A stretch of 64,000 nt of DNA, taken from NCBI GenBank assembly GCA_947627425.1, contig CANQVZ010000002.1, forward strand, positions 1-64,000. Reading direction: 5' to 3'. Numbering within the stretch: position 1 is the stretch's first letter; the number at the start of each line of letters is the position of its first letter. Made by a program: the position numbers and the translations under genes. The notes beneath the pieces are model-generated. The model ran no database searches. It was not told the origin of the DNA and worked only from the letters and a program-made list of their open reading frames with translations. This document shows, piece by piece, positions 8,320-16,812 of the stretch. The DNA comes from an uncultured Clostridia bacterium (GTDB lineage Bacteria; Bacillota; Clostridia; Lachnospirales; CAG-274).

Positions 8320-9042
8320 TTGAACAATACCGAAAGATTTCTGGATCTATACAGACAGCTTGAAAAAATAGGAAGAACAAATTATTTCCCCGAAAGTCCG
8401 GAGGGTGCGCCCATTATAACAAGGCTCACGACCATACCCTCATTGAGGGAGCTGAGGGAGGATATAGAATATTGCAGAGTGGTCAGAAATTTTCTTGTAC
8501 ACACTCCTAAGGTAAATGATGTCTATCCCGTCATACCCTCGAACGATATGATAAAGATACTTGAAAAATGCGTTGACAGAGTAAAAAGCCCAACAAAGGC
8601 AATAAGCTTTGCAATAAGGCATGAAAATATGTTTATGGCAAAGCCCGAGGACAGGGTGGCAAAAATAACGGATTATATGAATAAAAAGGGCTTTACTCAT
8701 GTGCCGGTGTTCTCAGAAAAAAAGCTTGTGGGAGTATTCAGCGACAATGTTATATATTCCTATATATGCGACAAAGGCACTGTCCATATAGACGAGAATA
8801 CAAGGCTTTCCGAGTTTATGGAATACCTCTATCTGGACAACCATATAAATGAATACTTTGCATTTATGCACGGAGATTCATCACTCTATGAGGTGTCAAA
8901 CCTATTTAATATAGACAGCAGATCCATGAAAAAGCTGGCTGTAATTTTCTTTACGGACAACGGCAGGCGCGACGGCAAGGTAATGGCAATGATGACCCCA
9001 TACAGCCTTTTAAGGGATGCGCCCGAATATATAAATCAATAA
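8320..9042 (+). CDS. HEPN-like N-domain fused to a CBS pair
   Basis: A 240-residue soluble protein. CBS pairs bind adenine nucleotides and act as regulatory modules; the segment from about 95 to 220 (PEDRVAKITDYMNKKGFTHVPVFSEKK, then GVFSDNVIYSYI) looks like one. The N-terminal ~85 residues are helical, with RNFLVH at 56-61 preceded by ELREDIEYCRVV. That R-N-x3-H arrangement is the hallmark of HEPN domains, some of which are RNases, so the HEPN label is an inference. TTG at 8320 is chosen because AAAGGTGAT is six bases upstream; GTG at 8311 lies inside that SD. It is the fourth gene of the metal-transport operon, but no direct link to metal is evident. Confidence 0.65.
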   Translation: MNNTERFLDLYRQLEKIGRTNYFPESPEGAPIITRLTTIPSLRELREDIEYCRVVRNFLVHTPKVNDVYPVIPSNDMIKILEKCVDRVKSPTKAISFAIRHENMFMAKPEDRVAKITDYMNKKGFTHVPVFSEKKLVGVFSDNVIYSYICDKGTVHIDENTRLSEFMEYLYLDNHINEYFAFMHGDSSLYEVSNLFNIDSRSMKKLAVIFFTDNGRRDGKVMAMMTPYSLLRDAPEYINQ

Positions 9043-9057
9043 ACGGAGGAATATAAC

Positions 9058-9738
9058 ATGAAAAAAACAGTTCTATTACTTATGTCTTTATTGCTTGTAT
9101 CGGCTTTAGTTGTTGGATGCGGCAAGACGGAAGGTACAGACGGAGAAAATACAAACGGCGTTAACAGAAATATAAGCTTTTCCACAAACGATCTTGCGAT
9201 ATATACAACGGAAGAAACTGATGGTATCATAATGCCGTCAAAATTCATAACAATGATTGGCGTTGATCCTTCTACCGTCGAACCCAGCGATGATGAAAAG
9301 CTTGAGCTTGTGAAGCAGTTTATTGAAACGGATGAAATGGAGATATCCGAAGGAGATATCGACAATCCCGGCGCAAAAAAAACAAGGAATGTTATAAGAT
9401 ATTTTAAGTATACAGGTAGCAGAGAGCCTATCATAAATTCAAAAAATATCACTACAACGGGTATGATGCCGGAGGATGACAATTGCAGCAGCGTTGATGA
9501 TGTAATAGAGGCGTACGGCATAGACAAAGAAAACGAGGAATATATCGAAAATAAGGATGAAAACGGCAGTTATGTTATAAAGCTCAATTTTAAGGACCTG
9601 GACACCAAAGAGGGTACGCTTGAAAGGATAATCACACCTAAGGGAAGTGAAGCCGAGGCATCCGAGGTGAGATATACTCTTCGCTTTACAATACAAAACG
9701 ACCATGTTCACGGAATAGACGCCTATATGTACTTCTGA
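9058..9738 (+). CDS. Lipoprotein of unknown function
   Basis: A 226-residue protein with a signal peptide and lipobox VVGC (Cys21). The mature part is acidic and shows no motif I recognise. ATG follows GGAGG closely after the CBS gene, and the next gene starts 12 bases after its stop, so it probably belongs to the same transcription unit. Confidence 0.75.
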   Translation: MKKTVLLLMSLLLVSALVVGCGKTEGTDGENTNGVNRNISFSTNDLAIYTTEETDGIIMPSKFITMIGVDPSTVEPSDDEKLELVKQFIETDEMEISEGDIDNPGAKKTRNVIRYFKYTGSREPIINSKNITTTGMMPEDDNCSSVDDVIEAYGIDKENEEYIENKDENGSYVIKLNFKDLDTKEGTLERIITPKGSEAEASEVRYTLRFTIQNDHVHGIDAYMYF

Positions 9739-9750
9739 TGGAGGTATATA

Positions 9751-11487
9751 ATGAATATACGCGAATATTTAAAGAGCCGTAAGCTCCTGTGTGACGGAGC
9801 CTTCGGCACATATTTCAATTCGATGGGCATGGATATGCTGCCCGAAAGAGCCAATACAGACGCGCCCGATAAGGTGTGCGCCATACATTGCGAATATATT
9901 AAAAACGGCGCTAGGCTGATAAGAACAAATACATTTGCCTCGTGCCGTAAGGTGCTTAACTGTACCGAGGATGAGCTTAAGACAAACCTGCTTTCAGCCT
10001 TTGAGTGTGCAAAAAAGGCAGCGGGAGAAGATGCCTTCGTTGCCTGTGATATAGGTCCCGACTGTTCGGAGGACTTTGTGTTCATAGCGGATACTTTTAT
10101 AGAGGCAGGCGCCGAAATAATACTTTTTGAGACCTTTGCCGATATAGAACCTATTATACCGGTGATAAAGCACATAAAGAGCATAAAAAGCGATGTATTC
10201 ATAATAGTGCAGTTCTGTGTCAATCAATACGGTTACACAGAAGACGGTATAAGTGCATCGGCTGTTATGAAAAGCTGCGGCGGTATTGCTGAAATAGATG
10301 CGGCAGGCTTCAACTGCGGCGTAGGTCCCGCTCATCTTCTGAACATACTTAAGGACACCGTTTTGCCGGAGGACAAGTTTATAACGGCATTGCCGAATGC
10401 AAGCTATCCTTCTGTGGTTCAGGACAGAACGGTATATCTTGACAATATAAATTATTTCTCCGATATTATGTCAAAGATATCCGACTATGTCGATATAGTG
10501 GGCGGCTGCTGCGGTACCAATCCAAAGCATATAAAGGCGCTCAATGAAAGGCTGGATTTTACGGCAGGGCATATGCATAGGAATGTAAATGCAAAAAAGC
10601 ATGATGCCGAGGGAGAACGCAATGACTACAGCCGCAGAGGCGCGTTTATAAACGGCGCAAAGGGCGGAAAGCTTATAGCCGTTGAACTGGATCCTCCCAA
10701 GAACGGAGATATATCCGCTCTCATGGAAACTGCAAATTACCTCAAGACCAAAAATGTGGACATAATCACATTTGCCGATTCTCCCAGTGGTAGGACAAGA
10801 GCGGATTCCGTGCTTATGAGCATAAAGGTAGCAAACGAAACGGGCATAAAGGTAATGCCTCACATATGCTGCCGTGATAAAAATGCCATAGCCATAGGTT
10901 CTCATGTATTGGGTGCTTACATAAACGGCATAAGAAATTTTCTTGTCATAACGGGCGATCCCGTGCCCAACACATCAAGAGATAATGTAAAGGGAGTTTT
11001 TAACTTTGACTCGGTAAGGCTTATGCGCTATCTCTCGGATATGAACGACGAAAGCTTTTCGGATGACAGATTATGCTACGGCGGCGCCATAAACTACGCA
11101 CGAGGTAACATTGACCTTGAGCTCGACAGAATAAGACGCAAAATAGAGGCGGGTGCGGAATTTTTCCTTACACAGCCCGTATATGACGACAAGGATATAT
11201 CTACGCTAAGATATATAAGAAAGAATATAAGCTGTCCCATGCTTGTGGGCATTATGCCTCTTGTAAGTCTTACAAACGCCAATTTTATTAAAAACGAGCT
11301 TACGGGCATAAATGTTCCGGATGATATCGTAAAAAGGTTTTCATCGGATATGTCTAAGGATGAGGCGCGTCTTGTGGGCATCAAAATAGCGGAGGAAACA
11401 ATGGCAAAGACTGATGATTTTGCAGATGGATTTTATTTTGTTATTCCGTTTAATAGACTTGCCATTGCCAAGGCGCTTATAAAATAA
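9751..11487 (+). CDS. Bifunctional homocysteine S-methyltransferase / methylenetetrahydrofolate reductase
   Basis: The N-terminal half (1 to ~285) is a homocysteine-binding barrel: LLCDGAFGTYF at the start, Cys in AGFNCGVGP and the paired Cys in VGGCCGTNPKHI supply the zinc/thiol site. The C-terminal half (from ~305) is an MTHFR barrel with VELDPPKNGD, ITFADSPSGRTRADS, MPHICCRDKN, LVITGDPVP and AEFFLTQPVYD. The order matches the YitJ-type fusion of Firmicutes, which makes 5-methyl-THF and may transfer a methyl group to homocysteine. Length 578 is normal. A separate cobalamin-type methionine synthase lies at 49234-51588, which may use the methyl-folate made here. SD GGAGGT is well placed. Confidence 0.92.
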   Translation: MNIREYLKSRKLLCDGAFGTYFNSMGMDMLPERANTDAPDKVCAIHCEYIKNGARLIRTNTFASCRKVLNCTEDELKTNLLSAFECAKKAAGEDAFVACDIGPDCSEDFVFIADTFIEAGAEIILFETFADIEPIIPVIKHIKSIKSDVFIIVQFCVNQYGYTEDGISASAVMKSCGGIAEIDAAGFNCGVGPAHLLNILKDTVLPEDKFITALPNASYPSVVQDRTVYLDNINYFSDIMSKISDYVDIVGGCCGTNPKHIKALNERLDFTAGHMHRNVNAKKHDAEGERNDYSRRGAFINGAKGGKLIAVELDPPKNGDISALMETANYLKTKNVDIITFADSPSGRTRADSVLMSIKVANETGIKVMPHICCRDKNAIAIGSHVLGAYINGIRNFLVITGDPVPNTSRDNVKGVFNFDSVRLMRYLSDMNDESFSDDRLCYGGAINYARGNIDLELDRIRRKIEAGAEFFLTQPVYDDKDISTLRYIRKNISCPMLVGIMPLVSLTNANFIKNELTGINVPDDIVKRFSSDMSKDEARLVGIKIAEETMAKTDDFADGFYFVIPFNRLAIAKALIK

Positions 11488-11505
11488 AGAAATAAGGAGC
11501 AGGAT

Positions 11506-12225
11506 ATGATAAAGAAACTGAAGGTTGCAGATGTAAACATTGAAATAGAACTCAGATATGACAAGACTATAAAGCAGTCCGAAGCGTATGAAGCCGATTT
11601 TGAAAAATGCAATGTCAGCATAAAAATACCCGATGACAGCTTTGAGGAGCTTAAGGCTGAAACACCATATTTGAGCGTGGAGGATGTGGAATATGTATAT
11701 ACGGGCGCTGCCTTCTATGAGGCGCTTTTGCACTTCAACGGCTTTATGCTGCATTCCAGCGGAGTTGTTGTGGATGGCTATGCTTATCTGTTTTCCGCCG
11801 ATCCGGGTACGGGAAAATCCACTCATACTGACCTGTGGGTAAAATTTTTCGGCAGCGACAGAGCAAAGATAATAAATGACGACAAGCCCGCCATCAGGAT
11901 GATGGATGATGAAATTTATGTATACGGCACGCCGTGGAGCGGCAAAACAGACCAAAATCTCAATATGAGAGTTCCTTTGGGCGCCATAGTGTTTCTTGAG
12001 AGATCAGAGCATAATCACATAGAGAGGATAGAGCCAAAAGAGGCTATACCTCTTATACTCCAGCAGACCATTCGCCCGAGAGAACAGGATGTCATGATAA
12101 AGCTCTTGGATATGCTGGATAAGGTTTTAAGTAATATAAAGCTGTACAGGCTCGGCTGCGATATTTCGGAAGAAGCGGTCAGAGTCAGCTACAACGGAAT
12201 AAATATGGAGGGAAAAACATTATGA
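11506..12225 (+). CDS. HPr kinase/phosphorylase-like P-loop kinase
   Basis: A 239-residue protein with a P-loop, SADPGTGKSTHTDLW, near residue 98, and a downstream INDDKPAI acidic site like that of HprK. It lacks the HprK N-terminal domain and the HPr-recognition context. Relatives occur beside PqqD-like proteins in RiPP clusters (ScmC, lasso-peptide kinases), where some phosphorylate a precursor. Here its stop overlaps the PqqD-like start by four bases (ATGA), so translation is coupled. No HPr or PTS gene is nearby. Function is inferred; substrate unknown. Confidence 0.75.
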   Translation: MIKKLKVADVNIEIELRYDKTIKQSEAYEADFEKCNVSIKIPDDSFEELKAETPYLSVEDVEYVYTGAAFYEALLHFNGFMLHSSGVVVDGYAYLFSADPGTGKSTHTDLWVKFFGSDRAKIINDDKPAIRMMDDEIYVYGTPWSGKTDQNLNMRVPLGAIVFLERSEHNHIERIEPKEAIPLILQQTIRPREQDVMIKLLDMLDKVLSNIKLYRLGCDISEEAVRVSYNGINMEGKTL

Positions 12226-12488
12226 AGATCAAAGAAGGATATCTTTTAAGACAGGTTGCAGGCAGCAATATAGTAGTGCCCGTAGGCGAGGGTTCTATAG
12301 ATTTCAGTGGAGTTATAACGCTGAACGAAGTAGGGGCTTTTATATGGCAGATACTTGAAAAGGGAGCGGACAAGCAGGAAATACTTGACAAAATGCTTGC
12401 CGAATATGATGTCCCGAAGGAAACCGCAGAAAAGGACATTGACGAATATATCGAAAAGTTAAGAGGGGCTGAGCTTATTGCAGACTAA
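12222..12488 (+). CDS. PqqD-like peptide-recognition (RRE) protein
   Basis: PqqD-family proteins bind leader peptides and present them to modifying enzymes. This 88-residue protein has the typical pattern: an N-terminal beta part with NEVGAFIWQILEKG at ~45-58, then EILDKMLAEYDV and DIDEYIEKLRGAELI. It overlaps the kinase upstream by four bases and the peptidase downstream by eleven. No radical-SAM, cyclodehydratase or asparagine-synthase-like partner is present in the window, so its peptide partner is unknown. Confidence 0.8.
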   Translation: MKIKEGYLLRQVAGSNIVVPVGEGSIDFSGVITLNEVGAFIWQILEKGADKQEILDKMLAEYDVPKETAEKDIDEYIEKLRGAELIAD

Positions 12489-12936
12489 ATCGGTAAAGCT
12501 TGCCGAGATATACGGCGTTATGAAGGAAATGCTCGATAAGGGCGGTACCGTCAATTTTAATCCTAGAGGTACAAGTATGCTGCCTACGATACATAATGAC
12601 GGCGACAGGGTAACGCTCAAAAAGTTTGACAGGCTTAAAAAATACGAACTTCCGCTGTACATAAGAGATGACGGTCAGTTTGTGCTGCATAGGGTCATGT
12701 CTGTAAATTCCGACGGCACCTATAATATGTGCGGCGATAATCAATGGCACATAGAAAAGGGTGTTCGCCCCGAGCAGATAGTCGGAACGGTCATAAAAAT
12801 ACAGCGAGGCAAAAAAGAATTTTCCGTAAAAAATATTTTTTACAGGATATATGTATTCATATGGGTCAGCATTCGTCCGCTAAGACATATTTTTATAGGC
12901 GGCGGCAGAAAAATCAAAAGAATAATTTTTAAATGA
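12478..12936 (+). CDS. S26-family signal-peptidase-like protein
   Basis: A 152-residue protein. PRGTSMLPTI holds the putative nucleophile Ser of the SxMxPT box. A later FVLHRVMS segment puts a His where the eukaryotic/archaeal-type (Ser-His) S26 enzymes have theirs, rather than the Lys of bacterial LepB. A GDNQWH segment follows, as in S26. The hydrophobic segment is near the C-terminus (VKNIFYRIYVFIWVSI), not the N-terminus. TTG 12478 follows AGAGGGG and overlaps the pqqD-like gene; ATG at 12520 is the alternative start. It may cleave or escort the product of this gene set (inferred). Confidence 0.7.
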   Translation: MQTKSVKLAEIYGVMKEMLDKGGTVNFNPRGTSMLPTIHNDGDRVTLKKFDRLKKYELPLYIRDDGQFVLHRVMSVNSDGTYNMCGDNQWHIEKGVRPEQIVGTVIKIQRGKKEFSVKNIFYRIYVFIWVSIRPLRHIFIGGGRKIKRIIFK

Positions 12937-12956
12937 GTAAAATAGGAGGGTCATAT

Positions 12957-14489
12957 ATGAAAAAGCTTTTATTAACGGTAATTTTTGTGTTTTCACTTGC
13001 TTTTGTGGTATCGGCGGAAGAAGCCATAAGTCTGGATATAGACGGAAAGGCAATACAATGTGATACGCCTCCCCGTATAATAGACGGCAGGACTATGGTA
13101 CCCGTAAGAGCTATTTTTGAAGGCGTAGGCGCTGTTGTGGACTGGAACAGCGATACAAAGGAAATAACGGGTAAGCTAGGCTCTTTAAATGTAATAATGT
13201 CCATCGACAGCAATACGGCGCTCGTGAACGGCTCGCCCGTACAGATGGATTGTGCGCCCGTTATAATAGACGGCAGAACGCTTGCGCCTGCAAGGTATGT
13301 TGCGGAATCCTTTGGCTGTAAGGTAAACTGGGACAGCGAAAAAAGAGCAGTAAGCATTTCTACACCTCTTGCGGAGAAAAATTCACCAGCGGAGAGGCCA
13401 ATGGCAGAAAAGGTTACCGAAAATTCGACCGAGGCAACCACCGCAGCCGAAACCACAACTCATCCCATGTATGCATATAAAACCTACTATAAGCCAGGCA
13501 CATATGAAGTGGGCAAGGATATGCCCGCAGGAGAATATGTAGTGTTTGCAAATCCCGACAGCATAGGCTATCTCTATAAATATGCTAAGGACGGCACCAC
13601 AACGGCAAGGAGCGGAAAGCGCTATCTTTACAGCAATTATTTCTCTTATAATGATGTTATAACTCTTTCCGACAAAAATTATCTTGACCTTTCAAGCGCC
13701 TATGCCGTACCGTCTGAGGATGTAAGTTTACTTGATCTTAGCAAAAACGGCACCTTCAGGGCAGGTAAGGATATAAGCCTGGGACATATCACCTTCAAGA
13801 AAAGTCCCGAAACACCTATTGCCTATGTGGATGCGGGTTATATCAGCGATCCCGAAGCACAGAGAACTATATCATATCTTACAGAGGACAACGGCGACTC
13901 CGTGGTTGCTAATATAAGAGGCGGTATGCTCGTAAGGACCTTCGGCTGTGATATATACAATGCCAATCTTTCGCTTATAAAGACATATGAGCCTGTAAGC
14001 TCAAACAATAAGAATACGGACAAAAGCCTTAAATTGAGCGATGTATCCCCTAGCTTCAAAAATGAAGTGGATAGCTATCTGGCAACGCTGGTCAACGATA
14101 TGAAGCCCGGCAGCCTCAACTCTGAAAAATACAGTTCGTCTTATCAGAAGCAGATAAATGCAGGCTGGACTTCTAAGGCAGCAAACTCTGCGGAGAAAAA
14201 ATATGCGGCGCTGGCAAACAACTTCTACACTCATCTCAGAGACTGTGCTCAGAACACAAAAGGCAGCCTTGCATCTTCACCCGCTGTCAGAATAAGAGGA
14301 AAAAATATATCGAGCGCTCAGTTCAAAAATCTGCTCAATTCTCAGAAGGACTATTTTGTTTCGGCTGAAAAATATTTCGTAAATGGCAAGAGCTTTGAAG
14401 ACCTTGAGGTTGCTGTGTCCAGAATGTCACAGTATAGACATGATGTTCCGCGATTCACAGGTGACCCTGCGCGTGAGGAAGACCTATAA
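12957..14489 (+). CDS. Secreted copper-amine-oxidase N-domain protein
   Basis: A 510-residue exported protein with an N-terminal signal peptide ending near VVSAEE. Two tandem stalk-domain units follow: DGRTMVPVRAIFEGVGAVVDW and DGRTLAPARYVAESFGCKVNW. In Firmicutes these are extracellular scaffolds, not oxidases. Then comes a Thr-rich linker (TEATTAAETTT) and a beta-rich stretch opening with YKPGTYEVGKDMPAGEYVVF, and finally a helical C-terminal part. ATG 12957 has AGGAGGG eight bases upstream; the ATG at 12933 overlaps the previous stop and lacks an SD. It follows the kinase/PqqD/peptidase trio directly and ends at a terminator, so all four probably form one unit. Confidence 0.75.
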   Translation: MKKLLLTVIFVFSLAFVVSAEEAISLDIDGKAIQCDTPPRIIDGRTMVPVRAIFEGVGAVVDWNSDTKEITGKLGSLNVIMSIDSNTALVNGSPVQMDCAPVIIDGRTLAPARYVAESFGCKVNWDSEKRAVSISTPLAEKNSPAERPMAEKVTENSTEATTAAETTTHPMYAYKTYYKPGTYEVGKDMPAGEYVVFANPDSIGYLYKYAKDGTTTARSGKRYLYSNYFSYNDVITLSDKNYLDLSSAYAVPSEDVSLLDLSKNGTFRAGKDISLGHITFKKSPETPIAYVDAGYISDPEAQRTISYLTEDNGDSVVANIRGGMLVRTFGCDIYNANLSLIKTYEPVSSNNKNTDKSLKLSDVSPSFKNEVDSYLATLVNDMKPGSLNSEKYSSSYQKQINAGWTSKAANSAEKKYAALANNFYTHLRDCAQNTKGSLASSPAVRIRGKNISSAQFKNLLNSQKDYFVSAEKYFVNGKSFEDLEVAVSRMSQYRHDVPRFTGDPAREEDL

Positions 14490-14511
14490 AAAGCCAATTC
14501 ATTAAAAATAG

Positions 14512-14540
14512 ATCCCACTATGTGGGATTTATTTTTTTTA
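14512..14540 (+). terminator. Terminator after the stalk-domain gene
   Basis: ATCCCAC (14512-14518) and GTGGGAT (14522-14528) pair through a 3-base loop; a run of Ts follows. Confidence 0.85.
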
Positions 14541-14581
14541 GCCGCATATAATTTTATGAGGTGATTAAATTGGAGGAAATT

Positions 14582-14983
14582 ATGACTGCCGATACTTCCC
14601 AGCTTGAAAAAATATTATCCGTGGTAAAGCTTATGAACGATATAAACGCGGGAAACAGGGTCGAAAACAACAATATAATAGAGGAAAGCTCCGCAAATAT
14701 GGACAGCAAAACGGCGCTCCGCAGAATAAAGGAGGCAGTTCCTTTTTTGGATATGCCCCACAGACGAAATATGAGCCTTATGCTGAGGCTTATGGAAATA
14801 GGAAATCTGGTATCCGATTTCAGGGCTATGTCCGTTTCCGGCGAGAATAATACGCGGGCAAAAAAACAAATGCTTATGTCTATACGCCCCGAGCTTGAGG
14901 CAAGAAAACAGAGGATGGTGGACGTATTTGTCAAGGTGATGGAAATAAATGAGCTTATGGAGGATATAGCGCATGAACAGTGA
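14582..14983 (+). CDS. Hypothetical helical protein
   Basis: A 133-residue, charged, helix-rich protein without signal peptide or membrane segment, not recognised. PFLDMPHRRNMSLMLRLMEIGNL is the most distinctive stretch. ATG 14582 has GGAGG five bases upstream; TTG 14570 (SD GAGGTG) and GTG 14561 are in-frame alternatives. It overlaps the next gene by 11 bases, so the two are probably made together. Confidence 0.6.
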   Translation: MTADTSQLEKILSVVKLMNDINAGNRVENNNIIEESSANMDSKTALRRIKEAVPFLDMPHRRNMSLMLRLMEIGNLVSDFRAMSVSGENNTRAKKQMLMSIRPELEARKQRMVDVFVKVMEINELMEDIAHEQ

Positions 14984-15236
14984 TATTTTTGACGACAGCG
15001 CATTTGATTGTCTTGACACAGAATTAAAGAATAAGCTTATGGACCTAAGCCGTAAGGCGGAAAGCATGGAGGGCGAGGGCAAGCTTATATACATATTGAA
15101 GGAGCTCGGCAATATACAGAAAACGATTAATATTACCGCATCTCAAAAAAGAGCTATGCTCAAAGCCGTTCTTTCGGATATGCCCGAAAATGAAAGAAAC
15201 AGACTTAATGTACTTTTTCGGTTTAATTTGCTTTAG
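14973..15236 (+). CDS. Hypothetical small helical protein
   Basis: An 87-residue protein translated from ATG with GGAGG nine bases upstream, inside the end of the preceding gene. Two or three helices are predicted by eye (ELKNKLMDLSRKAESMEG, LIYILKELGNIQKTI, SQKRAMLKAVLSDMP). No family is recognised. It may be the partner of the upstream protein. Confidence 0.6.
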   Translation: MNSDIFDDSAFDCLDTELKNKLMDLSRKAESMEGEGKLIYILKELGNIQKTINITASQKRAMLKAVLSDMPENERNRLNVLFRFNLL

Positions 15237-15356
15237 AAAATGAAGGTTTTTGGCGCTGATTATTCATAAAATTAGTCAGATTACATAATTTGTAATAAAA
15301 AAATAATAAATTTTGCAGCCAACAAAAAAAATTATGCAAAATATGCTTTTTTACAG

Positions 15357-15385
15357 TTGCACAATTGCTCCGAATATGTTATTAT
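15357..15385 (+). promoter_or_regulatory. Promoter of the citrate synthase-like / isocitrate dehydrogenase operon
   Basis: TTGCAC (15357-15362), 17 bp, TATTAT (15380-15385), 25 bases before the ATG. The AT-rich stretch 15237-15356 holds no gene. Confidence 0.55.
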
Positions 15386-15409
15386 ATAGTTTATGGAGGT
15401 GTTGTGCGG

Positions 15410-16786
15410 ATGTTTGTGTTCAATCCAAAGACAAATTTAATAGAAAGACGAGAATCGGTTTTTCCTCTTCAGGATGTTGAAAAGCCAAACCTCTATGATA
15501 ATCTTTACAGCTATGATGAGGTTCCGAAGATAGCGTTCAACCATAGAATCGTGCCCATGGATGTGCCCGATGAAATATGGATAACAGACACTACCTTCAG
15601 AGACGGTCAGCAGTCCAGAGAGCCATATACCGTAGAGCAGATAGAGTATATTTATACACAGCTTCACAAGCTTGGAGGTCCAAAGGGTATAATAAAGCAG
15701 AGTGAATTTTTTGTTTATTCCAAAAAAGATCAGGATGCCGTGTATAAATGCCTTGAAAAGGACTACAGATTTCCCGAAGTCACTACATGGATAAGAGCCA
15801 ACAAAAAGGACTTTGAGCTTGTCAAGTCTATCGGCGTAAAGGAAACGGGCATACTTGTAAGCTGTTCCGATTACCATATTTTCTATAAGATGAATATGAG
15901 AAGAAGTGAAATAATAGAGCATTATCTTTCCATCATTCGTCAGTGCATAGAGACGGGCATAAAGCCCAGATGTCACTTTGAGGATATCACAAGAGCCGAT
16001 TTTTACGGCTTTGTGGTGCCGTTTGCATCCGAGCTGATGAAGCTCTATGAGGAAACGGGAGTCCCCATAAAGATAAGAGCCTGTGATACCATGGGCTACG
16101 GCGTAAATATCCCCGGTACGGTTCTTCCGCGAAGTGTTCCGGGCATAATATACGGTCTTCATCACTATGCAGGCGTGCCTAATCATCTTTTGGAATGGCA
16201 TGGTCATAACGATTTTTATCGCTCGGTCACAAATGCCACGGCGGCTTGGCTTTATGGCTGCTGCGGTGTCAATACATCTCTTTTCGGTATAGGCGAGAGA
16301 ACGGGCAACACGCCTCTTGAAGCAATGGTATTTGAGTATGCCCAGATAAGAGGTACTCTTGACGGTATGGATACAACTGTCATAACCGACCTTGCCGACT
16401 ATTACCGCAATGAAATAGGCTATGATATACCGCCTATGACGCCATTTGTTGGGGATAACTTCAACCTCACCAGAGCCGGCATACACGCCGACGGTATACT
16501 TAAAAACGAGGAGATATACAATATATTCAATACCGAGCTTCTTTTAAAGAGACCTGTCAAAATTGCGGTAGGCAAGACCTCGGGTCTTGCGGGTATTGCA
16601 CATTGGGTCAACAGCTATTTCGGCTTTGAGGGTGAAAACAAGGTCGGCAAACAGCATCCCGCCATAATAAAGATGAAGGAATGGGTAGACGCGCAGTATG
16701 AAGTGGGCAGAGTTACGCAGATAAGCGATACCGAGCTTGCAAGGCTTGCCGACAAGGAAATGAAGCCTTATTTGGATAAAAAATAA
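15410..16786 (+). CDS. Probable Re-citrate synthase (isopropylmalate/homocitrate synthase family)
   Basis: A DRE-TIM metallolyase condensing acetyl-CoA with an oxo-acid. The barrel opens with ITDTTFRDGQQSREPYT (metal-binding Asp and Arg); RCHFEDITRADFYG and EWHGHNDFYRSVTNA carry the metal His pair. LFGIGERTGNTPLE is the G-x-G-E-R-x-G-N signature. About 458 residues, lacking the LeuA C-terminal regulatory domain. Clostridial proteins of this type are Re-face citrate synthases, and no conventional citrate synthase is nearby. The directly following isocitrate dehydrogenase supports citrate rather than isopropylmalate or homocitrate as product (inferred). ATG 15410 follows GGAGGTG; GTG 15404 is an alternative. 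Confidence 0.8.
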   Translation: MFVFNPKTNLIERRESVFPLQDVEKPNLYDNLYSYDEVPKIAFNHRIVPMDVPDEIWITDTTFRDGQQSREPYTVEQIEYIYTQLHKLGGPKGIIKQSEFFVYSKKDQDAVYKCLEKDYRFPEVTTWIRANKKDFELVKSIGVKETGILVSCSDYHIFYKMNMRRSEIIEHYLSIIRQCIETGIKPRCHFEDITRADFYGFVVPFASELMKLYEETGVPIKIRACDTMGYGVNIPGTVLPRSVPGIIYGLHHYAGVPNHLLEWHGHNDFYRSVTNATAAWLYGCCGVNTSLFGIGERTGNTPLEAMVFEYAQIRGTLDGMDTTVITDLADYYRNEIGYDIPPMTPFVGDNFNLTRAGIHADGILKNEEIYNIFNTELLLKRPVKIAVGKTSGLAGIAHWVNSYFGFEGENKVGKQHPAIIKMKEWVDAQYEVGRVTQISDTELARLADKEMKPYLDKK

Positions 16787-16812
16787 TTTTTTACATAAAG
16801 GAGAAACAAAAA

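Noticed and set aside
9751-11487. Possibility that the methyltransferase/MTHFR fusion is two genes joined by error
   Set aside because: The fusion order matches known YitJ-type proteins and no SD or start lies at the junction.
15237-15356. Possible small gene or regulator site before the citrate synthase-like gene
   Set aside because: AT-rich with short A-runs, no frame with an SD and no convincing dyad.
15437-16486. 349-codon minus-strand frame
   Set aside because: Shadow of the citrate synthase-like gene; no SD and no recognisable domain.
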